Assembly (NCBI GenBank): GCA_902479835.1
Contig: CABSQC010000002.1
Location: 1 to 18,303, forward strand
DNA: 18,303 bases
DNA from: an uncultured Streptococcus sp.
GTDB lineage: Bacteria; Bacillota; Bacilli; Lactobacillales; Streptococcaceae
Reading direction: 5' to 3'
Shown here: in pieces, positions 6,503-15,324 of the stretch
Position numbering within the stretch: the stretch's first letter is position 1
Layout of the letters: each line of letters begins with the position of its first letter
Position numbers and translations under genes: made by a program
The notes under the pieces: generated by a model
Database searches by the model: none
What the model was told of the DNA's origin: nothing
Seen by the model: the letters and a program-made list of their open reading frames with translations, nothing else

Positions 6503-7771
6503 ATGAAAAAGGTTATGATTTCACTACTGGCGGGTGCGTCCGTTCTATCTCTGGTGGCTTGTACGCCCAAACGCTATGAACGCCAAAGTAAACCAAAGAC
6601 AGCAACGTCATCATCGGTCAAAAAAGAAAAGAAGGATACAGGTCAAAAGAACTATCAAGAAGTGTTAGACCGCTATAAGTCTTATGCAGTTGCCATTCAT
6701 ACTAAGGACCAAACAGCTTTACAAAATGAACTGAAGAAGATCGAAGCAACTTCAGAAGAATATGCGTATGTCTTTAACCTTCAAACACTTGGGAGTACCA
6801 ATGAGTGGAAATATGCTTTTGAGGATCTTAATCGTGATGGTAATGACGAACTGCTGATTGGGGATGGCAAAACGATTGCTGCTGTGTATTATTTGAAAAA
6901 TAACCAGCCAACCTTGCTCCATGTAGCCTATGTAGCTTCTGCAGGTGGCTATCGCTCCAGCTTAGATGTTTTTGACAATGGACAAATCGTCTACGCCACT
7001 TGGCAATCCCTTAATCCAGAAATGGAATTAACCCTTTATTCACTAGGAAAAGGGGGAGCCAAGGAAGAAAAGAAAGCAACCATTCAAATTGGTGGGAAGG
7101 AAACGGCAGAACAGGCTCTTGGGATTTCTACTAAGAAGTTAGACCTCACTAAGCTTGACTGGAAAACGTTTGATGGTTCAGGAGACTCTAAATCAACAGC
7201 GAAAGTAGAAGAGAAAAAATTGGGAAGCTTCCAAGTACAAGTTAGCGTGGCCGATCTTCGTATTCGGAAAGAACCGTCTACTTCAGCTCCCTCTGCAGGA
7301 ATGATCGCAAAAGGAACTCACACCATTACGGAAACTGTAGAAGCGGATGGTCATACTTGGGGCAAATTGGAATCTGGACAAGGCTGGATCGCCCTTGACT
7401 ATACAACGCGCGTGAGTGGAAATGCCGAATCAGCTCCTGCCCCTGCCAAAACAAAGACTGGTATGAATCTAGATGAAATAAAAGCTGGAAATTTCTCAAG
7501 TGTAGCGGGAGTTTGGGAAAATAAGTATGGCACTAGTATTGAGTTTGATGCGCAAGGAATTGTGAAAGTCAATGGTAGTGCTGTCAATGGTGTTCAATTT
7601 TCTGGTTTTTACTTCAAGGAAGGCAATTTACACGGAGTTAGTCGGATGCCTGGCGCAACGAACGAAACGCCTATTCTTTTCATTCCTTCAAGAGAAGGTG
7701 GCAGTGAATCCATTTACTGGAGTAAGAGTGATGCTACGAATGGGAACGATTTGTACTACCGTGTGAACTAA
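6503..7771 (+). CDS. Lipoprotein with bacterial SH3 domain and unknown flanking domains
   Basis: A 422-aa protein with a type II signal peptide; the lipobox LVAC puts the lipidated Cys at residue 20, so it should sit on the outer face of the membrane. After a charged Ser/Lys linker, residues 50-235 form a domain I do not recognise; it contains D108-L-N-R-D-G-N-D-E116, similar to calcium-binding DxNxDG loops. Residues 242-303 resemble a bacterial SH3 domain (V-x-V-x-x-L-x-I-R-x-x-P, then G-x-G-W-I), a fold that often binds cell-wall peptides. The last 100 residues resemble a streptococcal lipoprotein tail of the DUF6287 kind; that match is uncertain. The ribosome site is GAGGAGG near 6491. A second lipoprotein follows after 17 nt and shares the PKRYER string just after the Cys. 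Cell-envelope function is inferred; the partner is unknown. Confidence 0.85.
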   Translation: MKKVMISLLAGASVLSLVACTPKRYERQSKPKTATSSSVKKEKKDTGQKNYQEVLDRYKSYAVAIHTKDQTALQNELKKIEATSEEYAYVFNLQTLGSTNEWKYAFEDLNRDGNDELLIGDGKTIAAVYYLKNNQPTLLHVAYVASAGGYRSSLDVFDNGQIVYATWQSLNPEMELTLYSLGKGGAKEEKKATIQIGGKETAEQALGISTKKLDLTKLDWKTFDGSGDSKSTAKVEEKKLGSFQVQVSVADLRIRKEPSTSAPSAGMIAKGTHTITETVEADGHTWGKLESGQGWIALDYTTRVSGNAESAPAPAKTKTGMNLDEIKAGNFSSVAGVWENKYGTSIEFDAQGIVKVNGSAVNGVQFSGFYFKEGNLHGVSRMPGATNETPILFIPSREGGSESIYWSKSDATNGNDLYYRVN

Positions 7772-7788
7772 AAAATAAGGAGACAAAC

Positions 7789-8526
7789 ATGAAAAAAATT
7801 GGAACCTATTTACTAGCTGTAACCCTATTACTTTCCCTAGTCGCCTGTGCTCCGAAACGCTACGAGCGTAAGCATGCTCCAGTAGGAACCTCATCCATCA
7901 AGAAGTCCTCTGGTGAGACCCAAGAAAAAGAGCAGTCGCAAGAAGAAAAGTCAGATAAAAATGATAAAGAAGCCATTGGGACCTTATCAAAAGCAGACCA
8001 AGCGGATATCTATTCGATCATTGAAAACAGTGCGTCTTTGACTTATTCACTTCAGGTACAACCGACTCGTTTGCTGGAGTTGAACAACGATCACAGTGCA
8101 GTTGAAGGCTACTCGCAAGACATGTTCATTGATTACTATAATACCTACACGCCGGGAACTTATAATTTGCAAGATGTCATTGATAAATTGAATGCTGAAG
8201 AGACCTCGGACTCTATACGTAGCCTTTCACAAGACCAGCTGATCCAACTAACAAACGAAAAGAAAGACGGCTGGATCTATTCGACAAAAGACAAGGCCTT
8301 CTACGAAATTGTACCTGGCGGTCGTGGGGGAGCGATGCCACCGATGGAAATCCCTTCACCGGACGAATGGGTGATCAATGAAGATTCAGTTGAAGTGACA
8401 ACGACTATCCAAGGAACTTCCGACCCATACAGACGTTTTGTCTTGAAACGCAACAACAAGAACTACAAGGGTGGAACCAACAAAACACGCTTTTATGTCG
8501 ATAGTACAGAATTTGTGAAATCGTAA
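7789..8526 (+). CDS. Lipoprotein of unknown function, second of a tandem pair
   Basis: A 245-aa protein with a type II signal peptide and lipobox LVAC (Cys 20). The signal and first mature residues (C-A-P-K-R-Y-E-R) closely match the upstream lipoprotein, but the rest does not obviously align with it. A hydrophilic linker (about 28-62) rich in Ser, Lys, Glu and Gln is followed by a soluble domain (65-245) that I do not recognise. That domain has a Gly/Pro-rich loop, PGGRGGAMPPMEIPSPDEW, in the middle. The ribosome site AAGGAG is at about 7777-7782. The 17-nt gap to the upstream gene and the terminator at 8585 indicate a two-gene operon. No function is proposed. Confidence 0.85.
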   Translation: MKKIGTYLLAVTLLLSLVACAPKRYERKHAPVGTSSIKKSSGETQEKEQSQEEKSDKNDKEAIGTLSKADQADIYSIIENSASLTYSLQVQPTRLLELNNDHSAVEGYSQDMFIDYYNTYTPGTYNLQDVIDKLNAEETSDSIRSLSQDQLIQLTNEKKDGWIYSTKDKAFYEIVPGGRGGAMPPMEIPSPDEWVINEDSVEVTTTIQGTSDPYRRFVLKRNNKNYKGGTNKTRFYVDSTEFVKS

Positions 8527-8584
8527 AAATAATCAGAAGCTATATCTAGCTCTAAAATTTTTATATAGAACTTGCTGAAGAATC

Positions 8585-8618
8585 AAAGAAAAAGGCCCTC
8601 AAAGCCTTTTTCTTTTGG
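8585..8618 (+). terminator. Terminator of the lipoprotein operon
   Basis: AAAGAAAAAGGC (8585-8596) pairs perfectly with GCCTTTTTCTTT (8604-8615) around a 7-nt loop. The T-rich right arm and following bases provide the U-tract. Confidence 0.8.
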
Positions 8619-8680
8619 GCTTGAATATGTTAAAATAAAAGGTATACGTGCTTGGATACAAAGATGAGGATATAACATAC

Positions 8681-8828
8681 AGATAGGCTGTTGAAATTCC
8701 TATCTCGTTGAGTTGCTTGACGGCCTTAGTATCTTGATAGTTGAACACGGGCTAAATCCCTAGTGAAAAAGATAGATTTCCTGGTGTGCGTGGCACACTG
8801 CGTCAATCTCCTATTTTCATACGGGATT
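8681..8828. other. Two hairpins in the 371-bp gene-free region before pnp
   Basis: Hairpin 1 has perfect 7-bp arms AGATAGG (8681-8687) and CCTATCT (8699-8705). Hairpin 2 spans 8755-8828 with nested arms: AATCCC with GGGATT, TGAAAA with TTTTCA, AGATT with AATCT, and GTGTGC with GCACAC at the tip. The region 8619-8897 holds no convincing gene. It may be a transcribed pnp leader, since a weak TTGAAT-16-TATACG promoter-like pair lies at 8621-8648, or a dispersed intergenic repeat. Confidence 0.55.
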
Positions 8829-8867
8829 CTTCACGCCCTTTGTATCCTGATTTTTGTAGGCAAGTCG

Positions 8868-8873
8868 TATAAT
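8868..8873 (+). promoter_or_regulatory. Possible pnp -10 box
   Basis: A perfect TATAAT lies 24 bp before the pnp start codon, but no -35 box is seen at 16-18 bp (TCCTGA at 17). If used, the leader would be under 20 nt and would exclude the upstream hairpins. Confidence 0.35.
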
Positions 8874-8897
8874 TTTATCAATCCAAAGGGGATTACA

Positions 8898-11120
8898 ATG
8901 ACAAAACAAGTGTTTCAAACGACTTTTGCGGGTCGTGAGTTGATCGTAGAGACTGGTCAGGTTGCAAAGCAAGCAAATGGCTCTGTTGTCGTGCGTTATG
9001 GGGAGTCAACTGTCTTGACTGCTGCCGTTATGTCTAAGAAGATGGCAACTGGGGATTTCTTCCCACTTCAAGTCAACTACGAAGAAAAAATGTATGCGGC
9101 TGGGAAATTTCCTGGTGGCTTTATGAAACGTGAAGGACGTCCTTCAACAGATGCGACTTTGACAGCGCGTTTGATTGACCGTCCAATCCGTCCTATGTTT
9201 GCGGAAGGTTTCCGTAACGAAGTGCAAGTCATCAATACGGTTCTTTCTTACGATGAAAATGCATCTGCACCAATGGCAGCCATGTTTGGTTCATCATTGG
9301 CACTTTCTATCTCAGATATTCCATTTGACGGACCAATCGCTGGGGTACAAGTAGGTTATGTGGATGGGGAGATCGTCATCAACCCAACGCAAGAACAAGC
9401 TGAGCGCTCGCTTCTTGAATTGACAGTAGCAGGTACGAAGCACGCCATCAACATGGTAGAGTCTGGCGCTAAAGAATTATCAGAAGAAATCATGTTGGAA
9501 GCTCTTCTGAAAGGGCACGAAGCCGTTAAAGAATTGATTGCCTTCCAAGAAGAAATCGTAGCAGCAGTTGGGAAAGAAAAAGCAGAAGTAGAATTGCTTC
9601 ATGTAGATGCTGACTTGCAGGCTGAAATCATCGCAGCCTACAACAGTGACCTCCAAAAAGCAGTCCAAGTAGAAGAAAAATTAGCTCGTGAAGCTGCGAC
9701 TCAAGCGGTTAAAGACCAAGTGACAGCCGTTTACAAAGAAAAATATGCAGACCACGAAGAATTTGACCGCATCATGCGTGATATAGCTGAAATCTTGGAA
9801 CAAATGGAACACGCAGAAGTGCGTCGTTTGATTACAGAAGACAAGGTTCGTCCGGATGGTCGTAAGGTTGATGAAATCCGTCCGTTGGATGCACAAGTCG
9901 ACTACCTTCCTCGTGTGCACGGTTCAGGTCTCTTTACTCGTGGACAAACGCAGGCTCTTTCTATCTTGACTTTGGCGCCAATGGGTGAAACGCAAATCAT
10001 CGATGGTTTGGATCCAGAGTACAAGAAACGCTTTATGCACCACTATAACTTCCCACAATACTCTGTAGGGGAAACAGGTCGTTACGGTGCACCTGGTCGT
10101 CGTGAAATTGGTCACGGTGCTCTTGGGGAGCGTGCTCTTGCTCAAGTATTGCCAAGCTTGGAAGAATTCCCATATGCTATTCGTTTGGTAGCAGAAGTCT
10201 TGGAATCAAACGGTTCTTCATCTCAAGCCTCTATCTGTGCGGGCACTCTTGCCCTTATGGCTGGTGGTGTGCCAATCAAGGCACCAGTAGCAGGGATTGC
10301 TATGGGTCTCATCTCAGATGGTAACAACTATACAGTATTGACAGATATCCAAGGTTTAGAAGACCACTTTGGAGATATGGACTTCAAGGTTGCAGGTACT
10401 CGCGATGGTATTACAGCCCTTCAGATGGATATCAAGATCCAAGGAATTACTGCAGAAATCTTGACGGAAGCTCTTGCTCAAGCCAAGAAAGCGCGTTTTG
10501 AAATCCTTGATGTGATCGAAGCTACTATTCCAGAAGTGCGTCCAGAATTGGCTCCAACTGCACCGAAAATTGATACCATCAAGATTGATGTTGATAAGAT
10601 CAAGATTGTCATCGGTAAGGGTGGAGAAACCATCGATAAGATCATCGCTGAAACAGGCGTTAAGATTGATATCGACGAAGAAGGTAACGTATCGATCTAC
10701 TCGAGCGACCAAGATGCCATCAACCGTGCTAAGGAAATCATTGCTGGTTTGGTTCGTGAAGCGAAAGTGGATGAAGTCTACCATGCCAAAGTGGTTCGGA
10801 TCGAGAAATTTGGTGCTTTTGTCAACCTCTTTGACAAGACGGATGCCCTCGTTCATATCTCTGAAATGGCTTGGACGCGCACCAACCGTGTTGAAGACTT
10901 GGTAGCCATCGGTGATGAAGTCGATGTGAAGATTATCAAGATTGACGAAAAAGGTCGTGTCGATGCTTCTATGAAAGCTCTTCTCCCTCGTCCGCCAAAA
11001 GCAGAAAACAGCGAGGAAAAAGGTGAAAAAACTCATCGCCATGGCGACCGTCCTCGTCACCACAACAAAGACCACAAACCTAAAAAAGACTTTACTATTA
11101 CACAAAAAGATTCAGAATAA
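8898..11120 (+). CDS. pnp: Polyribonucleotide nucleotidyltransferase (PNPase)
   Basis: A 740-aa phosphorolytic 3'-5' exoribonuclease that degrades RNA to nucleoside diphosphates. I start it at 8898, which follows AAAGGGG and gives the family N-terminus [20 protein letters not shown]; a 45-codon upstream extension runs through the leader hairpin. Domains in order: first RNase PH core (about 1-215), helical linker, second RNase PH core from RPDGRK (318-323) with the [10 protein letters not shown] phosphate-binding segment and the QMDI segment (D511, probable metal ligand), KH domain with GKGG (573-576), and S1 domain (about 626-695). A 40-residue tail rich in Lys, His, Asp and Arg ends the protein and is probably disordered. 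It heads an operon: cysE begins 24 nt after its stop. Confidence 0.98.
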   Translation: MTKQVFQTTFAGRELIVETGQVAKQANGSVVVRYGESTVLTAAVMSKKMATGDFFPLQVNYEEKMYAAGKFPGGFMKREGRPSTDATLTARLIDRPIRPMFAEGFRNEVQVINTVLSYDENASAPMAAMFGSSLALSISDIPFDGPIAGVQVGYVDGEIVINPTQEQAERSLLELTVAGTKHAINMVESGAKELSEEIMLEALLKGHEAVKELIAFQEEIVAAVGKEKAEVELLHVDADLQAEIIAAYNSDLQKAVQVEEKLAREAATQAVKDQVTAVYKEKYADHEEFDRIMRDIAEILEQMEHAEVRRLITEDKVRPDGRKVDEIRPLDAQVDYLPRVHGSGLFTRGQTQALSILTLAPMGETQIIDGLDPEYKKRFMHHYNFPQYSVGETGRYGAPGRREIGHGALGERALAQVLPSLEEFPYAIRLVAEVLESNGSSSQASICAGTLALMAGGVPIKAPVAGIAMGLISDGNNYTVLTDIQGLEDHFGDMDFKVAGTRDGITALQMDIKIQGITAEILTEALAQAKKARFEILDVIEATIPEVRPELAPTAPKIDTIKIDVDKIKIVIGKGGETIDKIIAETGVKIDIDEEGNVSIYSSDQDAINRAKEIIAGLVREAKVDEVYHAKVVRIEKFGAFVNLFDKTDALVHISEMAWTRTNRVEDLVAIGDEVDVKIIKIDEKGRVDASMKALLPRPPKAENSEEKGEKTHRHGDRPRHHNKDHKPKKDFTITQKDSE

Positions 11121-11144
11121 TCATTAGAAAAGGAGGAGCACGGT

Positions 11145-11762
11145 ATGGGATGGTGGCGTGAAACCATCGATATTGTAAAAGAAAATGACCCAGCAGCGCG
11201 TACCTCGCTGGAGGTCCTTTTGACCTATCCAGGCGTCAAAGCACTGGCAGCTCACCGTGTTTCCCACTTTTTGTGGAACCATGGCTTTAAACTCTTGGCG
11301 CGGATGCATAGTCAGTTCTGGCGTTTTTGGACCCAGATTGAAATTCATCCAGGTGCGACCATTGCTTCTGGTGTCTTTATCGACCATGGAGCGGGCCTCG
11401 TTATCGGGGAAACAGCTATTGTTGAAAAAGGCGTTATGCTCTACCACGGGGTGACCCTTGGGGGAACAGGGAAGGATGTCGGTAAACGCCATCCGACGGT
11501 TCGTGAAGGAGCCTTGGTCTCCGCTCATGCTCAGGTCATCGGTCCGATTGAGATTGGGGCCAAAGCCAAAGTAGGAGCGGGAGCGGTCGTGGTCTCCGAT
11601 GTACCGAGTGATGTGACCGTTGTCGGAGTCCCTGCTAAAATTGTTCGTGTTCACGGTAAGAAGGATGAGCCAATCATTCACCAAGAAGAAGAAAAACGCG
11701 AATACTATGTGAATAAGATGGAGCATGCTAAGGAAGCCAGTCATCGGTCTTCTAGCTTGTAA
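11145..11762 (+). CDS. cysE: Serine O-acetyltransferase
   Basis: A 205-aa enzyme that transfers acetyl from acetyl-CoA to L-serine, giving O-acetylserine, the substrate for cysteine synthase. The left-handed beta-helix is built from hexapeptide repeats (I-H-P-G-A-T-I-A-S-G onward). The catalytic Asp-His pair is D80-H81 in F-I-D-H-G, and the RHPTVREG loop (H116) and GVPAKIV end are typical. It is shorter than the E. coli enzyme because it lacks most of the N-terminal helical domain, which is normal for Firmicutes. A strong AAGGAGG (11130-11136) precedes the ATG. It is cotranscribed with pnp and lies upstream of cysS, linking cysteine synthesis to cysteine charging. The C-terminal 25 residues are charged and variable. 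Confidence 0.96.
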   Translation: MGWWRETIDIVKENDPAARTSLEVLLTYPGVKALAAHRVSHFLWNHGFKLLARMHSQFWRFWTQIEIHPGATIASGVFIDHGAGLVIGETAIVEKGVMLYHGVTLGGTGKDVGKRHPTVREGALVSAHAQVIGPIEIGAKAKVGAGAVVVSDVPSDVTVVGVPAKIVRVHGKKDEPIIHQEEEKREYYVNKMEHAKEASHRSSSL

Positions 11763-11774
11763 GGAGATCGCTAC

Positions 11775-12641
11775 GTGATTCAAGCAACCAATACATTGAC
11801 AGACCACCAACTACTGGAAGCAAAGGCCCTTATTGCCATCTGTCAGAAGTATGACGGAACATTTCGGGATCCTTATCTCTCCAATATGCTCAATTTTGAT
11901 CCCGATATGCCGGCCTTTTTCCTTTATTATGAAAAAGGTGAACTTGTTGGCCTATTAACGGTTTATGCAGATGACCCAGATGTGGAAGTAGCGATCCTGG
12001 TCCACCCCAATCATCGTCGTCAAGGCATTGCGCGAGCTTTATATAGAAGTTTTGAGACAGAAACGGCCTCTTATCCCATTGAGTCTGTGACTTTTCAGAC
12101 AGAACGTGTTTTTCTAGAGCGCCATCCTGAGTTTGCCAGCAATTGGGGACTGGTCGAGGATGAAGAGACAGAAACCTGGTTAGGACGTGATCGAACTCCA
12201 TATGAACTGGATCCTCGTTCAGATGTCGAAGTACGCTTGGCAGAGCCTTCTTATCTTGAAACCATTGCCAGGCTCCATCATCAAACGTTTTCAGATGAAA
12301 TGGAATCGCAGGAAGTAAGCCAAAGATACATTTCTGAGGCCTTGAAGGATCCCTACAGCCTACTTTATATTTTACTCAAGGATGGTCAAGTCATTGGAGT
12401 TTGTACTGTCGATGTATCTGGAACTAGCAACTACCTCTATGGACTTGCTATAGCAGAAGCTGACCGTGGCAAAGGTTATGGGAGCTACCTGGCAAAATCC
12501 CTCGTCAACAAACTCATTGATCAAAATGATAAGGCTTTTCAGATTGCCGTGGAAGACAGCAATGTAGGTGCCAAACGTTTGTATGAAAAGATTGGCTTTG
12601 TCAAACAGACTCAGGTGGTTTATTTGAAGCCAAAAGAGTAG
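11775..12641 (+). CDS. Tandem GNAT-domain N-acetyltransferase
   Basis: A 288-aa protein with two GNAT folds. In the N-terminal copy (about 1-140) the acetyl-CoA loop is H-R-R-Q-G-I-A-R-A-L after V-E-V-A-I-L-V-H-P. In the C-terminal copy (about 150-288) it is D-R-G-K-G-Y-G-S-Y-L after Y-L-Y-G-L-A-I, and a typical N-V-G-A-K-R-L-Y-E-K-I-G-F end follows. The start is GTG at 11775, placed by AAGGAG (11761-11766), which overlaps the cysE stop. The gene lies between cysE and cysS, a conserved streptococcal order. The substrate is unknown. Both loops look intact, so either half could bind acetyl-CoA; a role close to cysteine or tRNA metabolism is only suggested by context. Confidence 0.9.
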   Translation: MIQATNTLTDHQLLEAKALIAICQKYDGTFRDPYLSNMLNFDPDMPAFFLYYEKGELVGLLTVYADDPDVEVAILVHPNHRRQGIARALYRSFETETASYPIESVTFQTERVFLERHPEFASNWGLVEDEETETWLGRDRTPYELDPRSDVEVRLAEPSYLETIARLHHQTFSDEMESQEVSQRYISEALKDPYSLLYILLKDGQVIGVCTVDVSGTSNYLYGLAIAEADRGKGYGSYLAKSLVNKLIDQNDKAFQIAVEDSNVGAKRLYEKIGFVKQTQVVYLKPKE

Positions 12642-12661
12642 AAACAGAAAGGAAATGAAGC

Positions 12662-14005
12662 GTGTTAAAAATTTATGATACCATGTCTCGTGATTTGCGA
12701 GAATTTGTCCCCATCGAGGAAGGGAAGGTCCGCATGTATGTTTGTGGGCCAACAGTTTACAACTATATCCACGTTGGGAATGCCCGTTCAACGGTAGCCT
12801 TTGACACGATTCGTCGCTACTTTGAGTATCGTGGCTACGAAGTTGCCTATATTTCCAACTTTACCGATGTGGATGATAAGATCATCAACCGTGCCAAGGA
12901 AGAAGGCATTACTCCTCAGGAAGTGGCGGATAAGTACATCGCAGCCTTTCGTGAAGATGTGACGGCTCTTGGGGTCAAGCCTGCAACCCGCCACCCTCGT
13001 GTGGTTGAGTTTATGGATGACATCATTCGCTTTGTTACCGACTTGATCGAAAAAGGCTATGCCTATGAGAGCCAAGGCGATGTCTATTTCCGTGTGGAAA
13101 AATCCCATAACTATGCTAAGTTAGCCAATAAAACTTTGGAAGACCTAGAGCTAGGAGCTTCTGGTCGGACAGATGAAGAAACAGCCCGCAAGGAAAATCC
13201 AGTCGATTTTGCCCTCTGGAAAGCTGCCAAACCAGGTGAAGTTTCTTGGGAAAGCCCTTGGGGACCTGGTCGTCCAGGCTGGCATATCGAATGTTCGGTC
13301 ATGTCAACGGGGATTTTAGGCGATACCATTGATATCCACGGTGGTGGAGCTGACCTTGAGTTTCCGCACCATACCAATGAAATTGCCCAGTCAGAGGCTA
13401 AGACAGGCAAGACCTTTGCCAACTACTGGATGCACAATGGTTTTGTCAATATTGATAATGTTAAGATGTCCAAGTCCTTGGGCAACTTTATCACTGTGCA
13501 TGATGCATTGAAGACCATTGATGGTCAAGTTCTTCGTTTCTTCTTTGCGACCCAGCACTACCGCAAGCCGATTAACTTCACAGAAAAAGCTGTGCGCGAT
13601 GCGGAGACCAACCTCAAGTATTTGAAAAACACTTATGAGCAACCGTTCACAGGAGAAGTAGATCCAGCAGACTTGCAAAGTTTTGTGGACAAGTTTATCG
13701 CGGCCATGGATGAAGATATCAATGCCGCAAACGGAATCACCGTCGTCTTTGAATTGGCCAAATGGATCAATTCAGGTCACTACAATCAAGACGTTAAGGA
13801 TGCCTTGGCAAAGATGTTAGAAGTCTTTGGAGTGGTCTTTGTTGAAGAAGTTTTGGATGCGGATATTGAAGCCTTGATCGCTGAACGTCAGGAAGCGCGG
13901 GCTAAGAAAGATTTTGCGCGAGCAGATGCGATTCGCGATGAATTGGCTGCGCAAGGAATCAAGCTCTTGGATACAAAAGAAGGTGTAAGGTGGACACGTG
14001 ATTGA
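12662..14005 (+). CDS. cysS: Cysteinyl-tRNA synthetase
   Basis: A 447-aa class I synthetase that charges tRNA-Cys with cysteine. The HIGH-type motif is HVGN (37-40), and KMSKS is at 268-272. The zinc ligands that select cysteine are C28, C211, H236 and E240, matching the E. coli set with an offset of two from the second ligand on. A helical anticodon-binding end follows, closing with L-D-T-K-E-G-V-R-W. The start is GTG at 12662 after AAAGGA (12648-12653), giving the family N-terminus M-L-K-I-Y-D-T-M; the nearby ATG at 12655 is out of frame. It is 20 nt after the GNAT gene and overlaps mrnC by 8 nt. No T-box leader is present, so cysteine supply would not act by tRNA sensing here. Confidence 0.98.
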   Translation: MLKIYDTMSRDLREFVPIEEGKVRMYVCGPTVYNYIHVGNARSTVAFDTIRRYFEYRGYEVAYISNFTDVDDKIINRAKEEGITPQEVADKYIAAFREDVTALGVKPATRHPRVVEFMDDIIRFVTDLIEKGYAYESQGDVYFRVEKSHNYAKLANKTLEDLELGASGRTDEETARKENPVDFALWKAAKPGEVSWESPWGPGRPGWHIECSVMSTGILGDTIDIHGGGADLEFPHHTNEIAQSEAKTGKTFANYWMHNGFVNIDNVKMSKSLGNFITVHDALKTIDGQVLRFFFATQHYRKPINFTEKAVRDAETNLKYLKNTYEQPFTGEVDPADLQSFVDKFIAAMDEDINAANGITVVFELAKWINSGHYNQDVKDALAKMLEVFGVVFVEEVLDADIEALIAERQEARAKKDFARADAIRDELAAQGIKLLDTKEGVRWTRD

Positions 14006-14396
14006 TGTCAATCTAATCAATGGGATCGCCCTTGCCTTTGAAGGGGATGCGGTCTATTCCATGTATATTCGCAGGCACCTAATTTTTCAAGGGATGACCA
14101 AGCCCAATAAGCTTCACCAGACTGCAACCCGCTACGTCTCTGCTAGAGCTCAGGCTAGCTTGATCGAAAGCATGCTGGAGCAAGAAATTCTGACGGAAAA
14201 AGAGTTGGAGATCTACAAGCGCGGTCGCAATACCAATAGTCATACCAAGGCCAAAAATGCGGATGTCGTGACTTATCGTATGTCGACAGGCTTTGAAGCC
14301 GTAATGGGTTATCTCCATATGACGGGTGAGCTTGCTCGTTTAGAAGAATTGATCAACTGGTGCATCCAGCAAGTAGAAGAAGGAAGAAAGCAGTGA
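13998..14396 (+). CDS. mrnC: Mini-ribonuclease III
   Basis: A 132-aa RNase III-like enzyme without a double-stranded RNA-binding domain. In Bacillus subtilis this family matures 23S rRNA ends. The RNase III signature is split as usual: F-E-G-D-A-V-Y (E15, D17) near the N-terminus, then [10 protein letters not shown] (E100) as the second acidic site. A basic central segment (K-R-G-R-N, then H-T-K-A-K-N) fits RNA contact. The start is GTG at 13998, inside the end of cysS (8-nt overlap), with a purine-rich AAGGTGG-like site before it, so translation is probably coupled to cysS. It ends in a 4-nt GTGA overlap with the regulator gene. Confidence 0.95.
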   Translation: MIDVNLINGIALAFEGDAVYSMYIRRHLIFQGMTKPNKLHQTATRYVSARAQASLIESMLEQEILTEKELEIYKRGRNTNSHTKAKNADVVTYRMSTGFEAVMGYLHMTGELARLEELINWCIQQVEEGRKQ

Positions 14397-15253
14397 AAAA
14401 TATCAGAGAGTGGTTTCCTCATGCAGAGGTGACGGATCAAGCCCATCCACCAGCTGGTTATGTAGCGATACCCCTTCAGGCTCATCAATGGCTGCTACTG
14501 AAGGAAGAAGAGCTAACCGAGCGAGAAAAACAATTGATTTCCTGGTTGGGCGGTGAAGAAGAGGTTGCCCCCAATCCTTGGTACCAATACCTGATCGATG
14601 GAAAGGGAGAAGCCCCTCAGGTCATCAAAAAAATGCAGCTTGTCTATTGCCACCTCTCGCACTCAACAGCGGAAGGGATGGCTTCTTGGTTAGAGATGAT
14701 GCAGACACTCTTGCCCAACTTCCGAGCAACCTTGCAACTGAGTGGACAGGACTACGTGCTCATTCTGGACCAAGACCAGTCTTTGCCTGTGGCCGATATC
14801 TTAAAAGATACCGTCTCTGCTATGGAATATGACTTCAATATTCGTTTATCTATCCTGGTCGGGCAAGTATGGGCCGACTCAAAGGAAGGAAAAGTGTCTC
14901 CGGTTATCCGAGCAGAACAGGCGGTCTTTCGAGCTTGGATCCGAGAAGGGCATCAAGGCGTCTATCGCTTTTCTCAACTCTATCTGTGGGGGATCGAGCA
15001 GGCAGGTCTGGACCTTACTCTAATCAAAGAAAGCTTGTATCAGTTGATTGAAAGTCAAGATCAATTGCAAGACATCATTGTCGCTCTTTGGGAAAATGGG
15101 GCAGTCGTGACCAAGGCGGCCCAGCAACTCTATCTCCATCGCAATTCGCTACAATACAAGATTGATAAGTGGGAAGAGCTAACAGGTCTCCAGTTGAAAA
15201 GTCTGACAGATCTGGCTCTTTGCTACCATTTAGTCTTGCAAGATGTAATTTAA
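14393..15253 (+). CDS. PucR/CdaR-type helix-turn-helix regulator
   Basis: A 286-aa cytoplasmic protein. The C-terminal HTH (about 237-280) carries the pattern expected of PucR/CdaR regulators: [25 protein letters not shown]. The rest, about 230 residues, I do not recognise as a named sensor domain. I place the start at GTG 14393, overlapping the mrnC stop as GTGA, with AAGGA 8 nt upstream; an in-frame ATG at 14360 is possible but would overlap mrnC by 37 nt. A strong terminator follows at 15268, so it is the last gene of the pnp-cysS-mrnC unit yet lies next to msmK. Control of the adjacent sugar genes is inferred from adjacency and from CdaR-type regulators of carbohydrate use. Confidence 0.83.
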   Translation: MKNIREWFPHAEVTDQAHPPAGYVAIPLQAHQWLLLKEEELTEREKQLISWLGGEEEVAPNPWYQYLIDGKGEAPQVIKKMQLVYCHLSHSTAEGMASWLEMMQTLLPNFRATLQLSGQDYVLILDQDQSLPVADILKDTVSAMEYDFNIRLSILVGQVWADSKEGKVSPVIRAEQAVFRAWIREGHQGVYRFSQLYLWGIEQAGLDLTLIKESLYQLIESQDQLQDIIVALWENGAVVTKAAQQLYLHRNSLQYKIDKWEELTGLQLKSLTDLALCYHLVLQDVI

Positions 15254-15267
15254 ACGGAATCAATCGA

Positions 15268-15306
15268 GAGTTTTGTGCAACTTGCACAAAACTCTTTTTC
15301 TTTTTT
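15268..15306 (+). terminator. Terminator after the regulator gene
   Basis: Perfect 11-bp arms GAGTTTTGTGC (15268-15278) and GCACAAAACTC (15284-15294) surround an AACTT loop and are followed by TTTTTCTTTTTT. It ends the long operon and isolates msmK. Confidence 0.92.
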
Positions 15307-15324
15307 GTGAGACTTGCCATAGAT

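Noticed and set aside
8690..8760. Minus-strand remnant of a coding gene (reads like N-Y-Q-D-T-K-A-V-K-Q-L)
   Set aside because: The open stretch is only about 25 codons and interrupted; there is not enough to call a pseudogene, so it is kept only as part of the leader region.
8763..8897. N-terminal extension of PNPase by 45 codons
   Set aside because: The residues are unlike PNPase and run through the leader hairpin; ATG 8898 has a ribosome site and the conserved N-terminus.
8527..8897. T-box riboswitch controlling cysE/cysS
   Set aside because: T-boxes regulate cysteine genes in other Firmicutes, but no T-box sequence or antiterminator is seen here or in the short gaps before cysE and cysS.
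10356..11105. Minus-strand 249-codon ORF opposite pnp
   Set aside because: It is antisense to the KH and S1 region of pnp, with no own ribosome site or known motif.
11124..11810. Minus-strand 228-codon ORF opposite cysE
   Set aside because: It is antisense to a clear serine acetyltransferase and shows no protein family features.
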